This document shows positions 53,849-63,267 of a stretch of 64,000 bases of DNA, in pieces. A program made the position numbers and the translations under genes. The notes beneath the pieces are model-generated. The model was not told the DNA's origin, made no database searches, and was given only the letters and a program-made list of their open reading frames with translations. Origin of the DNA: Prodigiosinella confusarubida (GTDB taxonomy: Bacteria; Pseudomonadota; Gammaproteobacteria; Enterobacterales; Enterobacteriaceae); assembly GCF_002847015.1 (NCBI RefSeq), contig NZ_CP025085.1, positions 1,426,001 through 1,490,000 of the forward strand, in the 5' to 3' direction. How positions within the stretch are numbered: the stretch's first letter is position 1; each line of letters starts with the position of its first letter.

Positions 53849-55003
53849 ATGAAAGCTCTGGTGATTGGTGCCGGTATCGGCGGATTGTGTGCGGCGGTAG
53901 CGCTGAAAAAAGTCGGGATCGCCTGCGACGTCTTTGAGGCCGTGGCGGAAATTAAACCGGTGGGTGCAGCCATTTCCATCTGGCCTAATGGTGTGAAGTG
54001 CATGAACCATTTAGGCATGGGTGACATCATGGACCGTTGTGGCGGTCCGATGCACTACATCGCGTATCAGGATTACCAACAAGGACGGATCATGACTCGC
54101 TTCAGTCTGAAGCCACTGGTGAACCGGGTGGGAGAACGTCCTTGTCCTGTCGCCCGGGCGGAATTACAGGGGCAGATGTTGGATTTCTGGGGACGCAAAT
54201 CGGTGCAGTTTGGTAAACGCGTCAACCGTATTGAGGAAAACGCTGGCGGCGTCAGCGCTTATTTCAGCGACGGTAGTGTCGCGCAGGGTGATTTTCTGAT
54301 TGCGGCTGACGGCACTCACTCCGTCATTCGACCTTATGTGCTGGGGTACACGCCGGAACGCCGTTACGCCGGGTATGTTAACTGGAACGGACTGGTGCCA
54401 ATTGATGAAACCATTGCTCCCGCCGACCAGTGGACCACGTTTGTGGGGGAGGGCAAGCGCGTGTCGCTGATGCCGGTAGCCGATGGCCGTTTTTACTTCT
54501 TTTTTGATGTGCCGTTACCAAAAGGGTTAGCGGAAGATCGCCAGAGTGTACGGCAGGATCTGCAACGTTATTTCTCTGGATGGTGCCTGCCGGTACAGCA
54601 GTTGATCGAGCGGATTGATCAGCAAACTACCAATCGGATTGAAATTCACGATATCGACCCTTTCAATCAATTGGTTCGTGGTCGGGTTGCGCTGCTGGGG
54701 GATGCCGGCCACAGTACCACGCCGGATATCGGGCAAGGTGGGTGTGCAGCGATGGAAGACGCCGTCGTCCTGGGGCAGGTGCTGGCGTCTCATGACCGCA
54801 TTGAATCAGCCCTGCTGAATTATCAACAACAGCGACGTGATCGTGTACGGGATTTGGTGCTCAAAGCCCGTAAACGCTGTGATATCACCCACGGTAAAGA
54901 GATGCCACAGACCCAGGCGTGGTATGAAGAACTGCGGCAGGAAACCGGCGAACATATTATTGACGGGTTGTGTGACACGGTTTTGGGTGGACCGCTGGCT
55001 TGA
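53849..55003 (+). CDS. hpxO: FAD-dependent urate hydroxylase HpxO
   Basis: HpxO hydroxylates urate to 5-hydroxyisourate with NADH and O2, replacing a peroxide-forming urate oxidase. The 384 aa monooxygenase shows the FAD motif VIGAGIGGLCAAVALKK, FEAVAEIKPVGAAIS, the DG motif AADGTHSVIRP, YVNWNGLVPIDE and GDAGHSTTPDIGQGGCAAME. It follows the Klebsiella enzyme closely along its whole length. Its product goes to uraH and uraD, encoded 3-4 kb upstream on the other strand. GGGGG precedes the ATG by about 6 nt. Confidence 0.96.
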   Translation: MKALVIGAGIGGLCAAVALKKVGIACDVFEAVAEIKPVGAAISIWPNGVKCMNHLGMGDIMDRCGGPMHYIAYQDYQQGRIMTRFSLKPLVNRVGERPCPVARAELQGQMLDFWGRKSVQFGKRVNRIEENAGGVSAYFSDGSVAQGDFLIAADGTHSVIRPYVLGYTPERRYAGYVNWNGLVPIDETIAPADQWTTFVGEGKRVSLMPVADGRFYFFFDVPLPKGLAEDRQSVRQDLQRYFSGWCLPVQQLIERIDQQTTNRIEIHDIDPFNQLVRGRVALLGDAGHSTTPDIGQGGCAAMEDAVVLGQVLASHDRIESALLNYQQQRRDRVRDLVLKARKRCDITHGKEMPQTQAWYEELRQETGEHIIDGLCDTVLGGPLA

Positions 55004-55224
55004 GATACCACTGAGTCAGGCCTTTCCCTGATGGCGGGCCGTGCTCTTTTTTTACGTTAATAAAGAAAAGGATATGACTGCACCAACCCGTTTCACCCTG
55101 GCCTATCCACGGAATTACCTGAGAAATCAGAATTTGTTCAGAATGAAGATATTCATGAGAGAACTATTTAATAATTTAAAATAAAAAAACATGAAAGATA
55201 CAATTCATTAATGATACTCTTAAT

Positions 55225-55243
55225 GGTAACTATTATCATTAGC
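55225..55243. promoter_or_regulatory. Fur-box-like site before the siderophore operon
   Basis: GGTAACTATTATCATTAGC matches the 19-bp Fur consensus GATAATGATAATCATTATC at 14 positions. It sits 13-31 bp before the first siderophore gene in an AT-rich stretch, where Fur-Fe would block transcription. The site implies iron repression of the whole operon. Confidence 0.7.
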
Positions 55244-55255
55244 ATTTAAATCATT

Positions 55256-56026
55256 ATGCCATCACTGTATTTACTCTCAGATCGGTTGCAACAACAGCAT
55301 CCTCTTTTCGGTATTTTGAATTCGGTCTCCCATCCCACTTTGGTTGAAATGATTGCCTGCGCCGGGTATGACTTTGTCATTCTGGATATGGAACATCTCC
55401 CTCATAACGAAACGTTGCTTTCACACTGTATTCAAATAGCGCAACTCAATGGCTGTGCGCCATTGGTTCGGTTAACGGTAAACGATCTGGATAAAGTTGG
55501 GCGAGTGTTGGATATGGGGGCTCACGGGATTGTTCTCTCCCGCACGGAAACAGGGCAACAGGTTCGGGCCTTACGCGATGCCATCTGTTTCCCACCTCGG
55601 GGAAGGCGCGGTATTACCGGCGGGACGGTCACTGGTTTCGGCACACGGTCGCTCCCCGATTACATCCAGCAAGCCAATGAACAGGTGTTGCTCATTCCGA
55701 TGATTGAATCCCGCGCTGGCGTGGAATCGATAGATGACATTCTTGCTATTGAAGGCGTGAGCATGGTCATGGAAGGGGCCCTTGATCTTGCGCTCGATCT
55801 TGGCCTGGGACCCACTCCTCATCACCCAGACGTAGAGGTGAGCATTCGCCAGATAGCCACGCGCTGCAAACATGCCGACATCCCGTTTTGTGCCAATCCG
55901 CGCACGCCTGAACAGCAGCATTTCTGGCAGCAAGCTGGTATTCAACTCTGGCTGTGTGGTGAGGATCGGGGATTCTTGTTCCGTACTCTGCGACAGCGTT
56001 TGCAGGATATTAAAGCGTCTTCCTGA
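55256..56026 (+). CDS. HpcH/HpaI aldolase-like protein, SbnG-type citrate synthase candidate
   Basis: A 256 aa TIM-barrel protein of the HpcH/HpaI class II aldolase family. It has FVILDMEHLPHN near the start, the metal/substrate region PPRGRRGITGG, LIPMIESRAGVE (metal Glu) and MEGALDLALDLGLG (the DLA/DLS-LG metal Asp loop). Family members inside siderophore clusters (SbnG of staphyloferrin B; AcsB of achromobactin) make citrate from oxaloacetate and acetyl-CoA. I infer the same here. No strong ribosome binding site is seen before the ATG. It is the first gene after the Fur-box-like site. Confidence 0.75.
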   Translation: MPSLYLLSDRLQQQHPLFGILNSVSHPTLVEMIACAGYDFVILDMEHLPHNETLLSHCIQIAQLNGCAPLVRLTVNDLDKVGRVLDMGAHGIVLSRTETGQQVRALRDAICFPPRGRRGITGGTVTGFGTRSLPDYIQQANEQVLLIPMIESRAGVESIDDILAIEGVSMVMEGALDLALDLGLGPTPHHPDVEVSIRQIATRCKHADIPFCANPRTPEQQHFWQQAGIQLWLCGEDRGFLFRTLRQRLQDIKASS

Positions 56027-56064
56027 CTTCCATTAACCCTTTCTGCAATCAAACAGGTATCAAC

Positions 56065-57231
56065 ATGCTGTGTAAATCTCCTTATTTGATAGTCAGCCAC
56101 GTCGTCAATGCCGCCGTGATCGAAGGTTTTATCCCCGCCGCGCAACAACTGGGATATCCGGTCGTCCTGGTGACCGATCAGTATCGAGCGCATAACCAGA
56201 TGCTGGAAGGTCAGGTGCAGATCCTGGAATGTGATGTTTTTAATCCGTTGGCCATCCTTGATGCGTTGACGGAAGAGGGGATGACGCCGGCGGCGGTGTT
56301 TTCCAATAGCGATCACCTTCAGACGTCCACGGCAATTGTGGCCAGCGCGCTTGGCCTGCCGGCTAAAAACTGGCCGATCTGTTATGTCGCAAAAGATAAG
56401 TGGCGCATGCGTCAGCGTCTGGCTTCACTGTCACTGCCCTCCGCCTGGTCAGCACAGCTATTACCGACCGACACGCCTGATCCCACCTGGCCTTGGCCAT
56501 TAGTCATAAAACCCAGCCAGGGTGTCGCCTCCATGGATGTTTCGCTAATCCGGGATTGTGACATGCTTAATCAGCATCTTGCAGTGTTGCCGTTGCGTCA
56601 GACTTGGTTGCTTGAACAATTCCTGCAAGGCCCGCTGTTTACTCTGGAAACGTTTGGCGATGGCCATGAACTGGCGGCACTCGGTGGTTTCGATGTCGAA
56701 CTTTCCGCTCCGCCGCATTTTGTGGAAATGCAGGCACGTTGGGAAGGAGAACACACGGTCCGCTGGCGTGATCAGGCTCTGGATCAATTACGCCAGTTTG
56801 GCGTTGGATTCGGCGTGTGCCACAGCGAGTTTATCGCGACGGAAAACGGCCCGGTGTTGGTTGAAATTAACTATCGCAGCATCGGCGACGGACGGGAGTT
56901 CTTGTTGGATCGTATCCTGCCCGGCGGTTGGTTTACCCCTATTCTGCAACTTCACCTTGGTCAACCGATCCCGACCATAAAACCGGCGCAATTACAGGCA
57001 CTGATCCACTATCTGGTGGCCGAGCGCAGCGGTCTATTATCTGCGGCCCCTCAGCCGGCGAAGTTACCGGGACTGCACTACCGTCGTTTAAAAGAGCAGG
57101 GCGAGCCTATCGCGCTAAGCCACTCCAACAAGGACTATCTGGGCGTGCTGTATCTGGAAGCGCCTGACGTTGACCAGTTGCAGAGGCTTACCCAAAAGGC
57201 GCTGGCTAGCCTGCACTGGGAGATCGCGTGA
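56065..57231 (+). CDS. pvsA: ATP-grasp ligase of siderophore synthesis (PvsA-like)
   Basis: A 388 aa ATP-grasp enzyme (carbamoyl-phosphate synthase L / D-Ala-D-Ala ligase fold). Recognisable parts are YVAKDKWRMRQRLASLSLPS, the ATP-binding VIKPSQGVASMDVSLI, LLEQFLQGPLFTLETFG and the metal loop GPVLVEINYRS. In vibrioferrin clusters PvsA occupies this position and is proposed to join an amino acid (alanine) to a 2-oxoglutarate unit. Its stop overlaps the next gene's ATG (TGATG at 57229-57233). Confidence 0.75.
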   Translation: MLCKSPYLIVSHVVNAAVIEGFIPAAQQLGYPVVLVTDQYRAHNQMLEGQVQILECDVFNPLAILDALTEEGMTPAAVFSNSDHLQTSTAIVASALGLPAKNWPICYVAKDKWRMRQRLASLSLPSAWSAQLLPTDTPDPTWPWPLVIKPSQGVASMDVSLIRDCDMLNQHLAVLPLRQTWLLEQFLQGPLFTLETFGDGHELAALGGFDVELSAPPHFVEMQARWEGEHTVRWRDQALDQLRQFGVGFGVCHSEFIATENGPVLVEINYRSIGDGREFLLDRILPGGWFTPILQLHLGQPIPTIKPAQLQALIHYLVAERSGLLSAAPQPAKLPGLHYRRLKEQGEPIALSHSNKDYLGVLYLEAPDVDQLQRLTQKALASLHWEIA

Positions 57232-58943
57232 TGAATCAACGTGATTACATCACACTACGTATCATCAATGCATGCCTGCGGGAGAACGTCTCCGGCGTGT
57301 TGAGTCGTGGTGAAGTGCGTCTTGAAAATGGGGAACACTGGCTATATAACGCTCACCTGAACGCGCCGCTGCGCCTTCTGGTCCGGGAAAGTGATTATAT
57401 GCAACCCTGGGTAGCCGTCGCGCCTGACTGGCAAATTCTCAACCAGGACGATTGGCAATCACAACAGGGTTATGGCGCCTGGCTGGCTTTGCTGATGCCG
57501 GATAATCAGGATGAAACTCGGCAACTGTATGCCAGCTATCAAGAGGAGGCGGATGCCGCCTGCGAGCAGGGGGAATTATGCCGCGAGGCGTTTCAGACGC
57601 TTCATGATGCCCTGGCTCGCAAACCTCATGACATGACCTGGGGAGAGCGTTTGTTGCATGCCGATCAACTGGCAAGTTACCTCGATCATCCCTATTACCC
57701 CACGGCACGGGCGAAATTCGGTTTCGATGTTGAACAGTTACGTCAATATGCGCCGGAGTTTTGTCGGCCTTTCCGTTTACACTGGCTGGCCGTGCCCTGC
57801 GCCAGTCTGACCTTGACGCGACCGGAACGTCGTCCGCCGTGGTGGCCTGATTTCACCCAGGTTGGGCTGTCAGATAATTTACGCCACAGTCATGAGTTGA
57901 TGCCGGTTCATCCCTTGACCTGGCAACAACGCCCCACACTGCCTAACGGCGTGGTAGCGGCCCCATTTTCCTGGCTGACTGTCTATCCCACGCTATCTGT
58001 GCGGACGGTTCAACTGGCCGATTATCCGGATACGCACATCAAAATCCCGCTGGCGATGCGCACGCTGGGACAAAAGAATATCCGTCTGATTAAGCCTTCC
58101 ACACTCTATGACGGACAGTGGTTTGCCGAAATTCTACCGCAGCTTGCGCAACAAGATCCTCGCTTACAGGGGCGTTTTCGCCATGTTGATGAGTCGTTTT
58201 GCGGTCATCTTGGCGACGAAAAATGGTTTGCCTTTCTGGTCAGGCGCTACCCCCGACCGTTAAGCAAAGAGACCCTGGCGCCGGTTGCCGCGCTGGGAAG
58301 CACTCTGCCTGATGGTCGGTCATATCTTGAATTGATGCTGAGCCAGTCAGGTATGACGACCGTGACACCGTGGTGGCAGGCGTATTGTCAGTTAATGGCG
58401 GATGTCCATCTGACACTGTGGCTGCGCTATGGTATCGCGCTGGAATCAAACCAGCAAAATGCCATTCTCAGCTTCAGACCCGGAGAACCGCTGTCACTGG
58501 TGATGAAGGATAACGACGCGGCGCGCCTATGGCCTGAACGCTTCACCGCCGCACGAGCCGATCTGGCACCCGCTCTTGCCGCACTGCATGACGAGCGCAT
58601 CTGTGTGGATAACGAAATGGCGCTGGCGCAAATGTTTATCACTATCACGTTGCAACTCGATCTTGCCGCTGTTCTGGAGAGTCTGGCCGCCAAAGGCGTT
58701 CTGGTGCGGGAGCAGGGATATCGGACGCTGGCGGATACGTTATGGAAAACGCTGGACTGTCTGGCCGCGGACGGGTGCGATACGCGTCTGGCTCGCGAGG
58801 TGTTGTTTGCGTCGCGTTATCAGCCAGTGAAATATCTGTTGTTGAGTGGCAGCCTATTGAGCAAGCAAACGTCCGGGGCCGCGGATATTAATAAATATTA
58901 TGGGCTGAGTGGGCCTAACTTCCTGCGCAGGGAGCGGGCGTGA
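57231..58943 (+). CDS. pvsB: NIS synthetase 1 (IucA/IucC family, PvsB-like)
   Basis: A 570 aa NRPS-independent siderophore (NIS) synthetase, which adenylates a carboxylate of citrate or its derivative and couples it to an amine or alcohol. Markers include HPLTWQQRPTLPNGVV (the H-P-x-H/W region), IKIPLAMRTLGQKNIRLIKP, the conserved ALESNQQNAILSF (E-x-H/N-x-QN motif) and LVMKDNDAARLWPE (R-D). The start ATG (57231) overlaps the stop of pvsA. It lies directly before the MFS exporter. Confidence 0.85.
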   Translation: MNQRDYITLRIINACLRENVSGVLSRGEVRLENGEHWLYNAHLNAPLRLLVRESDYMQPWVAVAPDWQILNQDDWQSQQGYGAWLALLMPDNQDETRQLYASYQEEADAACEQGELCREAFQTLHDALARKPHDMTWGERLLHADQLASYLDHPYYPTARAKFGFDVEQLRQYAPEFCRPFRLHWLAVPCASLTLTRPERRPPWWPDFTQVGLSDNLRHSHELMPVHPLTWQQRPTLPNGVVAAPFSWLTVYPTLSVRTVQLADYPDTHIKIPLAMRTLGQKNIRLIKPSTLYDGQWFAEILPQLAQQDPRLQGRFRHVDESFCGHLGDEKWFAFLVRRYPRPLSKETLAPVAALGSTLPDGRSYLELMLSQSGMTTVTPWWQAYCQLMADVHLTLWLRYGIALESNQQNAILSFRPGEPLSLVMKDNDAARLWPERFTAARADLAPALAALHDERICVDNEMALAQMFITITLQLDLAAVLESLAAKGVLVREQGYRTLADTLWKTLDCLAADGCDTRLAREVLFASRYQPVKYLLLSGSLLSKQTSGAADINKYYGLSGPNFLRRERA

Positions 58944-60109
58944 TGCAAACCACGCTAGGTGTGGTGCTGGTCTGCCATTTTCTGGCGGCTTTCACGGTAC
59001 TGGGGGTTCCTCTGTTCCTTCCCCGGTTGTTGCATGCGTTTGGTATTGGCGAAAACAGTCAGTGGATCGGAGGACTATTTAGCCTGCCCACGATTATGAC
59101 TGCGTTAACTGCCCCCTGGTGGGGGCGATTCGCCGACAAATACGGCCGCCGGCTGTCACTACAACGCGCACTGCTGGGCTTAACGTGTGCGTTTGTCATG
59201 GCTGGCATGGCACCGTCATTACCCTGGTTAATCTTCGCGCTGTTGCTGCAAGGTATTGCCGGAGGGACGCTGGCCGCCGCTAATGGATATTTATCTGTCA
59301 GTCTGCGCGGTGAGTCATTGGCAAAGGCGCTGAACTGGACACAATTCTCCGCGCGTTTGGCTCTGCTTAGTGCGCCACCGCTACTGGGTTGGATACTGGG
59401 GGAGTGGCCTGATTTATCACTGCGTTTGTGGTTATGGCTGGCGCTATTGCCGCTCAGTGGATTTGTTCTCTCGCTGTTTCTGCCGGCAGAGGGTGAAACA
59501 GTACCCGTATCACGGTCGGTAACCGAGAGTGAAGCATCGCACGCCGCGCTTCCCCTTGCTCCTCTGCTTGGTCTGCAATTTCTGTTTAATTTCACCATGG
59601 TGGTGACCTTTCCCTACTTTTTACCTTACGCAAAAATGTGGCTGGGCGAAGGGCTGTGGATCGGCGTCTTTTACAGCTGGCCACATCTGCTTTATCTGGT
59701 GTTGCTCCCGTTGTTGCAGCGTTTTCCCAGCTCGTCACGGCATTTCCTGTATGGCAATGCGCTGATTGTGGTATCGGCGATCTGGCATAACGTTCTGGAC
59801 AGCGCGCCCGCGTTGCTGGCGGCCCGCACGCTTTTGGGGATCGGCATCCTGTTGGGATACAGCGGCATTAATCAGCTTATCAGCCAGGCGACACAATGCT
59901 CAGATGCCGGACACTGGTTTGGTCGTCTGGATGCACTGGGCAAATGGGCTGGCGTGATGGCTGGGTTGTGCGCAGGTTGGCTCTGTACTCACTGGTCTTT
60001 TGCTACTCCGTATATCGCATCTGCCGTCGCTGCAAGCCTGGCACTGATGCTTTTCCTCCTTTCCCCGTTTAAGGAACCTCAGTATGTCAACATTACTCGC
60101 CGTTCGTGA
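58943..60109 (+). CDS. pvsC: MFS siderophore exporter (PvsC-like)
   Basis: A 388 aa major facilitator with about 12 hydrophobic helices. The MFS motif A-like loop is GRFADKYGRRLSLQR between helices 2 and 3. Positioned between two NIS synthetase genes, it most likely exports the finished siderophore across the inner membrane, as PvsC does in Vibrio. TGATG overlap with pvsB, and 26 nt overlap with pvsD, indicate coupled translation. Confidence 0.85.
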   Translation: MQTTLGVVLVCHFLAAFTVLGVPLFLPRLLHAFGIGENSQWIGGLFSLPTIMTALTAPWWGRFADKYGRRLSLQRALLGLTCAFVMAGMAPSLPWLIFALLLQGIAGGTLAAANGYLSVSLRGESLAKALNWTQFSARLALLSAPPLLGWILGEWPDLSLRLWLWLALLPLSGFVLSLFLPAEGETVPVSRSVTESEASHAALPLAPLLGLQFLFNFTMVVTFPYFLPYAKMWLGEGLWIGVFYSWPHLLYLVLLPLLQRFPSSSRHFLYGNALIVVSAIWHNVLDSAPALLAARTLLGIGILLGYSGINQLISQATQCSDAGHWFGRLDALGKWAGVMAGLCAGWLCTHWSFATPYIASAVAASLALMLFLLSPFKEPQYVNITRRS

Positions 60110-61859
60110 AAAAGGGGCGCAGGCGCTGGTGTCATCGTCTCCGGCCCGGGATGCCGCGCAGTACGCTGGTCTTACTGCGCTACTCAACTGTTACATTCGT
60201 GAATTTGCTCAACCACAAGGGGAGGTGTGTCTGGCCTCTCACGGCAATATCCCCCAGGCGTTGAGCAGTAAAATGCTGCGAGGGGACGTCGTTCTGATCA
60301 TGTTGCATGCCAGCCAGAAATTGCTGGCAATAAAAGCCGAACGCTGGAGTTTGCTGGGGCGAGGGTATTACGGTAGCGCGCCTTTTATCAAGCAGTTTGG
60401 CAAGCCATGGCGAGTGATGACCTGCCGCGAGGCGATTTCGTTACTGTTAACTGAAATGGCCGCCGTGGTGCAGCAACCGGTAAATCAGGAACTGATGGAA
60501 CAGATAGAGAACAGCATCGCGGTAACACAGGCATTTCTGGAGTGTAAACCTGCCAGACCGGCGGTGATGGGGTATATCCGCAGTGAGCAGAGTCTGTTGT
60601 GGGGACATCCCATGCATCCTAGCCCGAAGAGTCGCAGTGGTGTGGAGCATCAAGCGTTACTGGCGTGTTCTCCTGAAGTGGGGGCGCGGTTTGCGCTTTA
60701 CTGGTTCAGGGTCGATCCGGCTTTCTGGCAACTTGGCGGCAATGCTGAGGTTACCGATATGCTCACGTCACTGGCGGGTGAGGCGCATTGTTACCCTTGC
60801 CATCCCTGGGAAGTGACCCATATCGTCAATTCTCCTCTGTATCAGCGCGCACTTAGTCAGGGCGCGATTATCCCGCTGGGGGAGAGGGGCGTGGAATTCC
60901 TGCCGACGTCATCGGTACGAACACTGTATAGCGAAGGACTGCGCTGGTATCTCAAATGTTCCATTCATGTCCGCCTGACTAACTGCGTGCGTAAAAACGC
61001 CTGGTATGAACTGGAAAGCGCCGTTGCGCTCAGTAAGCGGTTAGCCACTCATTTCGATAAACTTGAAGTACAAACACCGGGTTTTCACATCATGCGCGAA
61101 CCGGCGGCCAGCAGCCTGGATTTCAGTGCGCTGGCAAAACCCGGAGAGCAGCAAGAGATACGCTATCTTCAGGAGTGCTTTGGGATTCTTTATCGTGAAA
61201 ATCTGTCGCCAGCAACGCTTGAACGCTACCAGCCGGAGATGGCCGCAGCGCTGTTTGCGTTTGACAGGACTGGTGAGAACCATACCCGGAGGTTGATTGG
61301 CCAACTGGCGTCTCAACACCAGTTGCCTTATCACGATGCTTGTCTGCGCTGGCTGACGCACTATCTGGATCGGTTAGTACCGGGAGTTTTGCACGCCTTC
61401 TTTGCTGAGGGCATTATTTTTGAGCCTCATCTGCAAAATGTGTTGGTTGGATTTGAAAACCATCTGCCAACCCAGATTTGGGTTCGTGATCTGGAAGGCA
61501 CCAAACTGGTGAGTGAATGCTGGCCGGAGAGCCAACTGGCCGATATGTCTGCGCGTGCGCGTCAGTCGGTCTGGTATCCCCGGGAAAAAGGCTGGAACCG
61601 CGTCGCCTATTGCCTGTTCATTAATCATCTTTCCGAGGCCATTTTTCATCTGTCAGACGGCGATCGTGTGCTTGAACAACAGCTCTGGGATTTGCTCAGT
61701 GCGCAACTGGAAACATGGCAACAGGAACCAGAAGTTGCCGCTATGCTGGCGGGCGCGCCTATCCCTTCGAAAAATAATCTGCGTACCCGGCTATTACAGC
61801 GGGCTGATAAGTTAGCTGATTATACCTTGATGGACCATCCGATAAGGAGCCGGCAATGA
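60084..61859 (+). CDS. pvsD: NIS synthetase 2 (IucA/IucC family, PvsD-like)
   Basis: A 591 aa IucA/IucC-type synthetase, the second of two. Landmarks are GHPMHPSPKSRSGV (ATP-binding region), CYPCHPWEVTHIVNSPLYQR, PTSSVRTLY, LKCSIHVRLTNCVRKNAW, FEPHLQNVLVGFENHLPTQI (E-x-H-x-QN catalytic motif) and WVRDLEGTKL (R-D). It ends with ATGA overlapping pvsE. AAGGAA lies 8 nt before its ATG within pvsC. In vibrioferrin synthesis the two synthetases condense citrate with a serine/ethanolamine unit and with the alanine-ketoglutarate unit; which one does which is not settled by sequence. Confidence 0.87.
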   Translation: MSTLLAVREKGAQALVSSSPARDAAQYAGLTALLNCYIREFAQPQGEVCLASHGNIPQALSSKMLRGDVVLIMLHASQKLLAIKAERWSLLGRGYYGSAPFIKQFGKPWRVMTCREAISLLLTEMAAVVQQPVNQELMEQIENSIAVTQAFLECKPARPAVMGYIRSEQSLLWGHPMHPSPKSRSGVEHQALLACSPEVGARFALYWFRVDPAFWQLGGNAEVTDMLTSLAGEAHCYPCHPWEVTHIVNSPLYQRALSQGAIIPLGERGVEFLPTSSVRTLYSEGLRWYLKCSIHVRLTNCVRKNAWYELESAVALSKRLATHFDKLEVQTPGFHIMREPAASSLDFSALAKPGEQQEIRYLQECFGILYRENLSPATLERYQPEMAAALFAFDRTGENHTRRLIGQLASQHQLPYHDACLRWLTHYLDRLVPGVLHAFFAEGIIFEPHLQNVLVGFENHLPTQIWVRDLEGTKLVSECWPESQLADMSARARQSVWYPREKGWNRVAYCLFINHLSEAIFHLSDGDRVLEQQLWDLLSAQLETWQQEPEVAAMLAGAPIPSKNNLRTRLLQRADKLADYTLMDHPIRSRQ

Positions 61860-63034
61860 CGCCTCGTGTTTATCAGAAGCTGCGTGAATTGCAGCAAAGT
61901 CGTACTGTTCCCTTTTGCGGCTATGTGTATGATTTGGGCTCACTACGATCACATATTCAAGCTATGCGCTCTGCCCTGCCGGAAGGCTGTGAGCTGTTTT
62001 ACGCGGCGAAAGCCAATCCTGACGAGCACATCCTGAATACGCTGGATAGGTGGGTGGATGGATTTGAGGCAGCCTCCGGCGGTGAGTTAGCCTGGTTAAA
62101 GCAGCATGTTCCGGGTCGGTCGTTGATTTTGGGTGGGCCGGGAAAACTGACTTCAGAGCTGGAGCTGGCCGTCCGCCATGAGATTGATGCCATTCATGTC
62201 GAAAGTCTTACCGAGCTAAACCGGTTGGAGGCGTTGGCGCAACAAACGCAGCAGAGGGTAAGTATTTTACTCCGAATGAACATTCCGTTGCCGGGCATTG
62301 AGGGGACGCGCTTGATGATGGGCGGCAAGCCCACGCCTTTCGGGCTGGATGTGGACGAACTTCCCCAGGCTTTACGTATCGTGAAGGCTTCCTCCTGGTT
62401 ACAGCTCAAGGGGTTCCATTTCCATTTAATGTCCCATCAGCTGGATGTTGAGCGCCATCTTGCATTAATGCAGTGCTATCTGCGTCAGGTAAAGGCGTGG
62501 TGTCGCGAGTTTGCGCTTGAGGTGCAACTGGTTAATGTCGGCGGTGGGATCGGCATCAATTACCAGGATCCGACGCGTCATTTTGACTGGTCTGCTTTTT
62601 GTGCGCGTTTACCGCACACTATTGCTGCCTGCGATGCACAACATCTGACACTGCGTTTTGAGTGTGGCCGCTATATTAGCGCAGGGTGTGGTTATTACGT
62701 GATGGAAGTGCTGGATGTGAAGAAAAATCTAGGCGAATGGTTTGCCATTGGTCATGGTGGTACACATCATTTTCGTACGCCCGCCGCGCAGGGGCATGAT
62801 CATCCTGTCACCGTGTTAAGACGAGAACACCGGCCTGCGGTGATCGAAAACCAGCGGGTGACGATGGTGGGGCAACTGTGTACGCCGAAGGATGTGCTGG
62901 CTCGCCAGCAACCTGTTGCGGCACTTGCACCGGGTGACTGGCTGGTATTCAGTCTTGCTGGCGCCTATGCCTGGAATATTTCTCATCAGAATTTCCTGAT
63001 GCACAGCCCGCCAGAGATGATATGGATTGACTGA
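61856..63034 (+). CDS. pvsE: PLP-dependent decarboxylase of siderophore synthesis (PvsE-like)
   Basis: A 392 aa fold-type III PLP decarboxylase (LysA/ornithine decarboxylase family). PLP lysine is Lys52 in LFYAAKANPDEH; further motifs are ASGGELAWLKQ, FHFHLMSHQLD, VGGGIGINYQ, FECGRYISAGCGYYVMEVLD and the catalytic-Cys segment QLCTPKDVL. In vibrioferrin loci PvsE is proposed to decarboxylate a serine-derived moiety, giving the ethanolamine unit. AAGGAG precedes the ATG, which overlaps the pvsD stop. It is the last biosynthetic gene before the uptake gene at 63268. Confidence 0.85.
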   Translation: MTPRVYQKLRELQQSRTVPFCGYVYDLGSLRSHIQAMRSALPEGCELFYAAKANPDEHILNTLDRWVDGFEAASGGELAWLKQHVPGRSLILGGPGKLTSELELAVRHEIDAIHVESLTELNRLEALAQQTQQRVSILLRMNIPLPGIEGTRLMMGGKPTPFGLDVDELPQALRIVKASSWLQLKGFHFHLMSHQLDVERHLALMQCYLRQVKAWCREFALEVQLVNVGGGIGINYQDPTRHFDWSAFCARLPHTIAACDAQHLTLRFECGRYISAGCGYYVMEVLDVKKNLGEWFAIGHGGTHHFRTPAAQGHDHPVTVLRREHRPAVIENQRVTMVGQLCTPKDVLARQQPVAALAPGDWLVFSLAGAYAWNISHQNFLMHSPPEMIWID

Positions 63035-63150
63035 CAATGGCACGATGGGTCGGCCAGCTTGATTCCCCCGCCTGTGGTGGCGTATTTTCTGTTTTTTTCT
63101 TCCTGTGCCTAGTAGATTTCAGGATGCGGGACGGTGGCGAGAGAATGAAT

Positions 63151-63233
63151 GTTGCCGAGCTTACGTCAGTAAGTGATTCGGGGCGTGAACGCGGCCAAAA
63201 CGCACCGGCAACGTGAAGGATGACAGATATATA
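63151..63233. repeat. Partial ERIC element
   Basis: The stretch with GAGCTTACGTCAGTAAGTGA, then TTCGGGGCGTGAACGCGGCC and GCAACGTGAAGGATGACAG, follows the 3' half of the ERIC at 15748-15876, but with divergence and no matching 5' arm. It lies between the siderophore biosynthesis and uptake genes. Confidence 0.6.
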
Positions 63234-63267
63234 GTGCTGATATTCACTTTTTTAACATGAGATAACG

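Noticed and set aside
55256-63034. Achromobactin (acs) operon, expected for Dickeya
   Set aside because: There is no diaminobutyrate-type aminotransferase gene, only two IucA/IucC synthetases, and an ATP-grasp gene is present. The order matches pvsABCDE instead.
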